NCBI RefSeq assembly: GCF_002850745.1
Contig: NZ_KZ559476.1
Span: 263,647 to 295,694, forward strand
Direction of reading: 5' to 3'
Origin: Nonomuraea indica
GTDB taxonomy: Bacteria; Actinomycetota; Actinomycetes; Streptosporangiales; Streptosporangiaceae
Length of the DNA: 32,048 nt
Shown here: positions 29,083 to 32,048 of the stretch, piece by piece
Position numbering within the stretch: position 1 is the stretch's first letter
How the letters are laid out: each line of letters opens with the position of its first letter
Made by a program: the position numbers and the translations under genes
Notes under the pieces: generated by a model
Told to the model about the DNA's origin: nothing
The model's input: only the letters and a program-made list of their open reading frames with translations
The model's database searches: none

Positions 29083-30039
29083 ACCCATCGCGTCGCGCAC
29101 CTCCTCCAACGTGACGACCGCCCGCTCACGGGCCCGCTCGTTGCCCTCCCGCAGCACCGCCCGGACGTCGGTCTCGGTCAGCGCCGCCCGTCGCGCCCGG
29201 ATCGGCCGCAGGAACTCGTTGACCGCCTCCGTCACCACTTTCTTCAGCGCCACCGCGCCGCCGTCGCCGATCTCGACGGCGACGTCCTGCGGCGCGCGGC
29301 CCAGGCAGAGCCCGGCCAGCGTGAGCAGGTTGGCCACCTCCGGCCGGGCGGCCTCGTCGAACGTGATCAGCCGTTCGGAGTCCGTGCGTGCCTTCCGGAT
29401 GAGCGCGGCCGTCTCGTCCGGGGTGGCCGACAGGGCGATCGCGTTGCCCCGGCTCTTGCTCATCTTCCCGCCGTCGAGGCCGCGCAGCAGCGGGCTCTCG
29501 CCCAGCATCGCCTCCGGCAGCGGGAAGACGGGCCCGTACCTCTCGTTGAAGCGCCGCGCCACCATCCGCGTCACCTCCAGGTGCGGGAGCTGGTCCCGGC
29601 CCACCGGCACCAGCGTCCCCTTGCAGAACAGGATGTCGGCCGCCTGATGCACCGGATAGGTGAACATCAGGCCGCTGACCGCCTGCTGGCTGCTGTGCGC
29701 GATCTCGTCCTTCACCGTGGGGTTGCGTCGCAGCTCCCCCACCGACACCAGGCTGAGGAAGGGCAGCAGCAACTGGTTCAGCTCCGGAACGGCGCTGTGC
29801 TGGAAGATCGTCACCTTGGCCGGGTCCAGCCCGACGGCCAGGTAGTCGAGCAGCAGGGCGGTGATGTTGGCCTGGATGGCGCCCGGCACGTCGCGATCGG
29901 TGATCACCTGGTAGTCGGCGACCAGCACGTACATCGGACAGGTGCCCTGCAGGGCGACACGGCTGGCCAGCGAGCCGAAATAGTGGCCGAGATGGAGCGG
30001 CCCGGTCGGGCGGTCTCCGGTGAGCACGACGTGGTCCAT
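29077..30039 (-). CDS. trpS: Tryptophanyl-tRNA synthetase, auxiliary (TrpRS II-like, possibly indolmycin-resistant)
   Basis: TrpRS charges tRNA-Trp. The 320-residue class-I enzyme has the HIGH-type motif GPLHLGHYFGS (residues 13-23) and GGKMSKSRGNA. The wording VLTGDRPTGPLHLGH and LRRNPTVKDEIAHS resembles the auxiliary TrpRS II group rather than the common GIQPSG form. The position matching Gln9 of Geobacillus TrpRS is Arg (GDRPTG). The position matching His43 (DQH) is Gln (ADYQVIT). Both sites are linked to indolmycin sensitivity, so resistance is plausible. ATG 30039 follows AAGGAGAG at a few nt, and that site is masked by a 9-bp stem. A leader peptide with tandem Trp codons and an attenuator lie upstream. 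If a standard trpS exists elsewhere, this copy is the inducible spare. Confidence 0.93.
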   Translation of the reverse strand: MDHVVLTGDRPTGPLHLGHYFGSLASRVALQGTCPMYVLVADYQVITDRDVPGAIQANITALLLDYLAVGLDPAKVTIFQHSAVPELNQLLLPFLSLVSVGELRRNPTVKDEIAHSSQQAVSGLMFTYPVHQAADILFCKGTLVPVGRDQLPHLEVTRMVARRFNERYGPVFPLPEAMLGESPLLRGLDGGKMSKSRGNAIALSATPDETAALIRKARTDSERLITFDEAARPEVANLLTLAGLCLGRAPQDVAVEIGDGGAVALKKVVTEAVNEFLRPIRARRAALTETDVRAVLREGNERARERAVVTLEEVRDAMGF

Positions 30040-30079
30040 GGTCTCTCCTTGGGGTCAATGCCGTCCCCGGGGAGAGACC
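30040..30079 (-). promoter_or_regulatory. Stem masking the trpS ribosome-binding site
   Basis: On the minus strand GGTCTCTCC (30079-30071) and GGAGAGACC (30048-30040) are perfectly complementary over 9 bp with a 22-nt loop. The second arm is the trpS Shine-Dalgarno and ends at the ATG. It adds a possible translational layer to the upstream attenuator. Confidence 0.6.
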
Positions 30080-30089
30080 CCGCGCGCCG

Positions 30090-30155
30090 GGGCCGTCCTG
30101 AGGACGGCCCGAGCATGTGAGGTCAGCGGCCGTCCACCGGCCGCCACCACATGCT
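30090..30155 (-). promoter_or_regulatory. trpS attenuator: mutually exclusive stems 1:2, 2:3 and 3:4
   Basis: Region 1 GCGGCCG (30144-30138) pairs with CGGCCGC (30132-30126). Region 2 GGACGGCC (30135-30128) can instead pair with region 3 GGCCGTCC (30109-30102). Region 3 GGGCCGTCC (30110-30102) pairs with region 4 GGACGGCCC (30098-30090) in a 9-bp hairpin with a 3-nt loop. AGCATGTG (30155-30148) and CACATGCT (30119-30112) add an outer 8-bp stem over the Trp codons. A ribosome stalled at the Trp codons would free region 2 to capture region 3. The 3:4 hairpin lacks a U-run. Confidence 0.8.
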
Positions 30156-30167
30156 GACGCGGGTCAT
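30123..30167 (-). CDS. trpL: Leader peptide with tandem Trp codons upstream of trpS
   Basis: The 14-residue peptide MTRVSMWWRPVDGR has two consecutive UGG codons (30149-30144), and its final codons form strand 1 and strand 2 of the attenuator. Tandem Trp codons in so short an ORF directly before a tryptophanyl-tRNA synthetase are the signature of ribosome-mediated attenuation, as known for the auxiliary trpS of Streptomyces coelicolor. Translation could be leaderless (TATGAT ends 6 bp before the ATG) or use GGGGA. Low charged tRNA-Trp should raise trpS expression. Confidence 0.85.
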   Translation of the reverse strand: MTRVSMWWRPVDGR

Positions 30168-30173
30168 GTCCCC

Positions 30174-30222
30174 ATCATAGGCGGCACGCGTCATCAGCCA
30201 CCCCACCGCGTGGGGGTGTCAA
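30174..30222 (-). promoter_or_regulatory. Promoter candidates for trpL-trpS
   Basis: TATGAT (30179-30174) ends 6 bp before the leader ATG. Alternatively a perfect TTGACA (30222-30217) with GCTGAT 18 bp downstream (30198-30193) would start the transcript about 20 nt before the leader. A CCCCAC-CGC-GTGGGG palindrome (30201-30215) lies between and may be an operator for this or the divergent gene. Confidence 0.45.
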
Positions 30223-30321
30223 TCTCGTAACCTCTCCCACCCGTTTGGCGTGTTTCCCTCACTCCAGCACCATGATCACGACAGGATGGTGCGGTCCGTT
30301 TGTCCGCCCTCTGGAGTTTTC

Positions 30322-31797
30322 ATGTCTCGCCGCATCCTCGCCGCAGGCCTCGCCGTGGCCGCAACCTTCACGGTCACCACCGTGCCCGTCGCCGCCGCCG
30401 AGCAGCCGTCGGTGAAGTTCCCTTCGGCCAGGTTCCCGCTGGGCGTCCCGTCTGTCCCGACCAGGACGATGACGAGCGTCACCCCGGGCATCGACCTGTA
30501 CGACGTGAAGGCCGGCCGCGCCACCGACGGCTACACCGTGACCGTGCTCATGCCGAGCGGCCGCGACTACGGCATGCGGCACACCGCCGAGGCCAAGCTG
30601 GCCGAGGTCGAGGCCACCGGCGAGGTCGCCGCTCTGCAGAAGGTCGTGCGCCCCCAGGTCGCCGACGCCCCCGCCCAGGAGGTCTACATGGTGCGGGTGG
30701 GGCTGTGGAAGCTGGAGGAGAAGGCCAAGGCCGAGGACATGGCCAAGAAGCTCAAGGAGGCCGGCCTGAAGGTCAAGGTCGACTACCTGGGCGACGACGG
30801 TCTGAAGACGACCGGTCCGTGGAACGTCAAGGTCATGATGATCAACCCGAGGGCGTTCCGCGGCTCGTACGCCGCCTCTCTCGGCGCCAGCGTCGCCAAG
30901 CGGGAGACCGTGACGGCGATGGCCAAGGCCGCCAAGGCGGTGGCCGCGGTCAACGGCGGCTTCTTCAACATCCACACGGCCGCGGAGCTGCGCGGCGAGC
31001 CGGTCGGCGCCTCCGTGGTCGCGGGCAGGCTGCTCAGCGAGGCCGTCCCCGGCCGGTCCGCCGTCGTGCTGCAGGGCCGCGCGGCCCGCGTGACCGAGCT
31101 GAAGACGACCGTCACCGCCATCGCCTCGTCCGGCGACAAGCTGCCCGTCAACGGCGTCAACCGGGCCGCCGTGGCAGAGGAGCTCGTCCTCTACACCCAG
31201 GAGTGGGGTGCCAAGACCCCGGCCGACGACGGCACCGACGTGGTGCTCGACGCGACCGGCAAGGTCGTCGGCGTGCGCGCTCCCGGCGCCGCCGTCCAGC
31301 CTGGCACGCAGGTGTTGCACGGCACCGGCGTCGCCGCCGAGTGGCTGGCCGCGTACGCCCCGGCAGGCGCCACCCTCAGGCTCGACACCAAGGTCGTCGA
31401 CCTGCGCAAGGGCAGGGCGATCAAGCTCACCCCGGACCTGCACGTGATCGCCGGCGGCGTGGGCCTGGTCCGCAACGGCAAGACCCGGATCACCGCCAAG
31501 CGCGACGGGCACGACTCCATGAACATGATCCTCCGCCGCCACCCGCGCACCCTTCTCGGCACCGCCCGCAACGGCACCCTGATCCTGGCCACCATCGACG
31601 GCCGCCAGCCGGGTGTGACGGTCGGGGCCAGCTTCATCGAGGCGGCGCAGTTCATGCGCTGGATGGGCGCCCGGGACGCGATCAACCTGGACGGCGGCGG
31701 CTCGACGGCGATGGTGGTGAAGGGCAAGGTCGTCAACCGCCCGTCGGACGGCGCCGAACGCCCCGTCGGTGACGCCCTCCTCGTACTCCCCAACTGA
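30322..31797 (+). CDS. Secreted protein with SPOR-like region and phosphodiester glycosidase (NAGPA) domain
   Basis: 491 residues from ATG 30322, preceded by TGGAG at about 6 nt. Residues 1-26 form a signal peptide (MSRRILAAGLAVAATFTVTTVPVAAAE). Residues 120-160 (VYMVRVGLWKLEEKAKAEDMAKKLKEAGLKVKVDY) resemble a SPOR repeat, which binds denuded peptidoglycan. From about 165 the phosphodiester glycosidase domain shows AVAAVNGGFFN (Asn211), later TLILATIDGRQPGVTVGASFIEAAQFMRWMGARDAINLDGGGSTAMVVKG, the family's hallmark ending. Such enzymes cleave sugar-1-phosphodiester links, so a cell-wall polymer is the likely substrate. A strong hairpin follows 6 bp after the stop. The combination with SPOR suggests cell-wall targeting. 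Confidence 0.9.
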   Translation: MSRRILAAGLAVAATFTVTTVPVAAAEQPSVKFPSARFPLGVPSVPTRTMTSVTPGIDLYDVKAGRATDGYTVTVLMPSGRDYGMRHTAEAKLAEVEATGEVAALQKVVRPQVADAPAQEVYMVRVGLWKLEEKAKAEDMAKKLKEAGLKVKVDYLGDDGLKTTGPWNVKVMMINPRAFRGSYAASLGASVAKRETVTAMAKAAKAVAAVNGGFFNIHTAAELRGEPVGASVVAGRLLSEAVPGRSAVVLQGRAARVTELKTTVTAIASSGDKLPVNGVNRAAVAEELVLYTQEWGAKTPADDGTDVVLDATGKVVGVRAPGAAVQPGTQVLHGTGVAAEWLAAYAPAGATLRLDTKVVDLRKGRAIKLTPDLHVIAGGVGLVRNGKTRITAKRDGHDSMNMILRRHPRTLLGTARNGTLILATIDGRQPGVTVGASFIEAAQFMRWMGARDAINLDGGGSTAMVVKGKVVNRPSDGAERPVGDALLVLPN

Positions 31798-31803
31798 CCT
31801 ACC

Positions 31804-31840
31804 CGCCCCCGGCCCGCTTCGGCGGCCGGGGGCGCTTTCT
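31804..31840 (+). terminator. Rho-independent terminator after the phosphodiester glycosidase gene
   Basis: CGCCCCCGGCC (31804-31814) and GGCCGGGGGCG (31824-31834) pair perfectly over 11 bp, followed by CTTTCT. Confidence 0.85.
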
Positions 31841-31995
31841 GTCCATGGGTTAACACGACGCGTCCCCCGACTCTGGGTGATGAGCCGGTGCCCCCGGTGA
31901 CTGTGGGTTCACGGCTACCGCCCGGTCATGGGGGTGCGGTTCACCAGGCCGATCGGGCAGAACGCCGAGGTTCTCGGCACTGCGCCCGGAAACAG
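31841..31995. other. Spacer without recognisable gene
   Basis: No ORF, RNA or promoter I can support. Short similar strings (CCCCCGACTCTGGGTGA and CCCCCGGTGACTGTGGGT) suggest an old local duplication at most. Confidence 0.4.
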
Positions 31996-32029
31996 AAATG
32001 GGGCCTCACCCGAAGGTGAGACCCCATTT
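31996..32029 (-). terminator. Terminator hairpin downstream of a minus-strand rRNA operon
   Basis: AAATGGGGcCTCACC and GGTGAGaCCCCATTT form a 15-position stem with one mismatch and a tetraloop. It follows a string matching the 3' end of 5S rRNA at typical distance. The symmetrical A/T flanks would let it act in both directions. Confidence 0.85.
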
Positions 32030-32037
32030 CCAAAGAT

Positions 32038-32048
32038 TGTCCGGCGGT
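32038..32048 (-). rRNA. rrf: 3' end of 5S rRNA (partial, at right edge)
   Basis: The minus strand at the edge reads ACCGCCGGACA, the usual 3' terminal sequence of actinobacterial 5S rRNA, directly followed by A/T-rich bases and a strong terminator. Only about 11 nt are visible, so the call rests on this string plus the terminator. Confidence 0.6.

Noticed and set aside
30040..30180. T-box riboswitch upstream of trpS
   Set aside because: There is no T-box consensus or specifier loop; the Trp-Trp leader peptide and alternative stems explain the leader as a ribosome-mediated attenuator.
1..32048. tRNA genes, prophage, restriction or other defence systems, attachment sites
   Set aside because: I found no tRNA-like cloverleaf, integrase, capsid, nuclease-methylase pair or toxin-antitoxin pair by reading both strands; a tRNA scan would settle the first point.

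Overview
The window looks like chromosomal DNA of a high-GC actinobacterium, most plausibly a Streptosporangiales member such as Nonomuraea. The grounds are the very high GC with strong third-position GC bias, the dxr/ispG/DUF4081-GNAT neighbourhood typical of actinobacteria, PucR and WHG-type TetR regulators, many GTG starts, and many genes whose -10-like hexamer ends 6 bp before the start codon (leaderless architecture). The genus is an inference; no rRNA body or marker gene lies inside the window.

Layout. 1-4544 (minus strand): isoprenoid genes dxr and ispG, a secreted tripeptidyl-aminopeptidase-like hydrolase, and the start of a DUF4081/GNAT acetyltransferase. The site-2 protease gene that usually lies between dxr and ispG is absent. 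4740-7174 (plus): two tandem secreted trypsin-fold proteases, the first with its ribosome-binding site buried in a 10-bp stem. 7226-9201 (minus): a histidine kinase/LuxR response regulator pair, divergent from two overlapping small membrane-protein genes (9383-10355). 10426-12388 (minus): a possible three-gene unit of a small ORF, a metal-dependent amidohydrolase and an SRPBCC protein, joined by 4-nt overlaps. 12597-12800 holds a decayed IS4-like transposase fragment.

12863-23994 is an amine/amino-acid catabolic region: aldehyde dehydrogenase, TetR, PucR, GABA aminotransferase, a small zinc-ribbon protein, a saccharopine-dehydrogenase-like enzyme, an orphan PotD-like binding protein, methylmalonate-semialdehyde dehydrogenase and a second class-III aminotransferase. 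Two transaminase-plus-dehydrogenase sets (GABA to succinate; beta-alanine or 3-aminoisobutyrate to acyl-CoA) sit side by side. A second PucR gene (27276-28892) shares upstream motifs with both sets, which suggests linked control. 24184-24929 encodes an alternative oxidase with all six di-iron ligands, preceded by an overlapping 16-codon ORF.

24973-27229 is a DHA2-type efflux pump divergent from its TetR repressor, with three palindromic operators phased exactly 21 bp apart. 28891-29082 is a degenerate minisatellite between convergent genes. 29077-30167 is an auxiliary-type tryptophanyl-tRNA synthetase behind a complete attenuator: a 14-residue leader peptide with tandem Trp codons, mutually exclusive stems, and a further stem over the trpS ribosome-binding site. 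A secreted SPOR/phosphodiester-glycosidase protein follows (30322-31797). The window stops in what appears to be the 3' end of a minus-strand 5S rRNA preceded by its terminator.

The strongest regulatory observations are the trpS attenuator, the phased triple operator, the RBS-masking stem of the first protease and the motif shared by the two PucR loci. The most unusual enzyme is the alternative oxidase.
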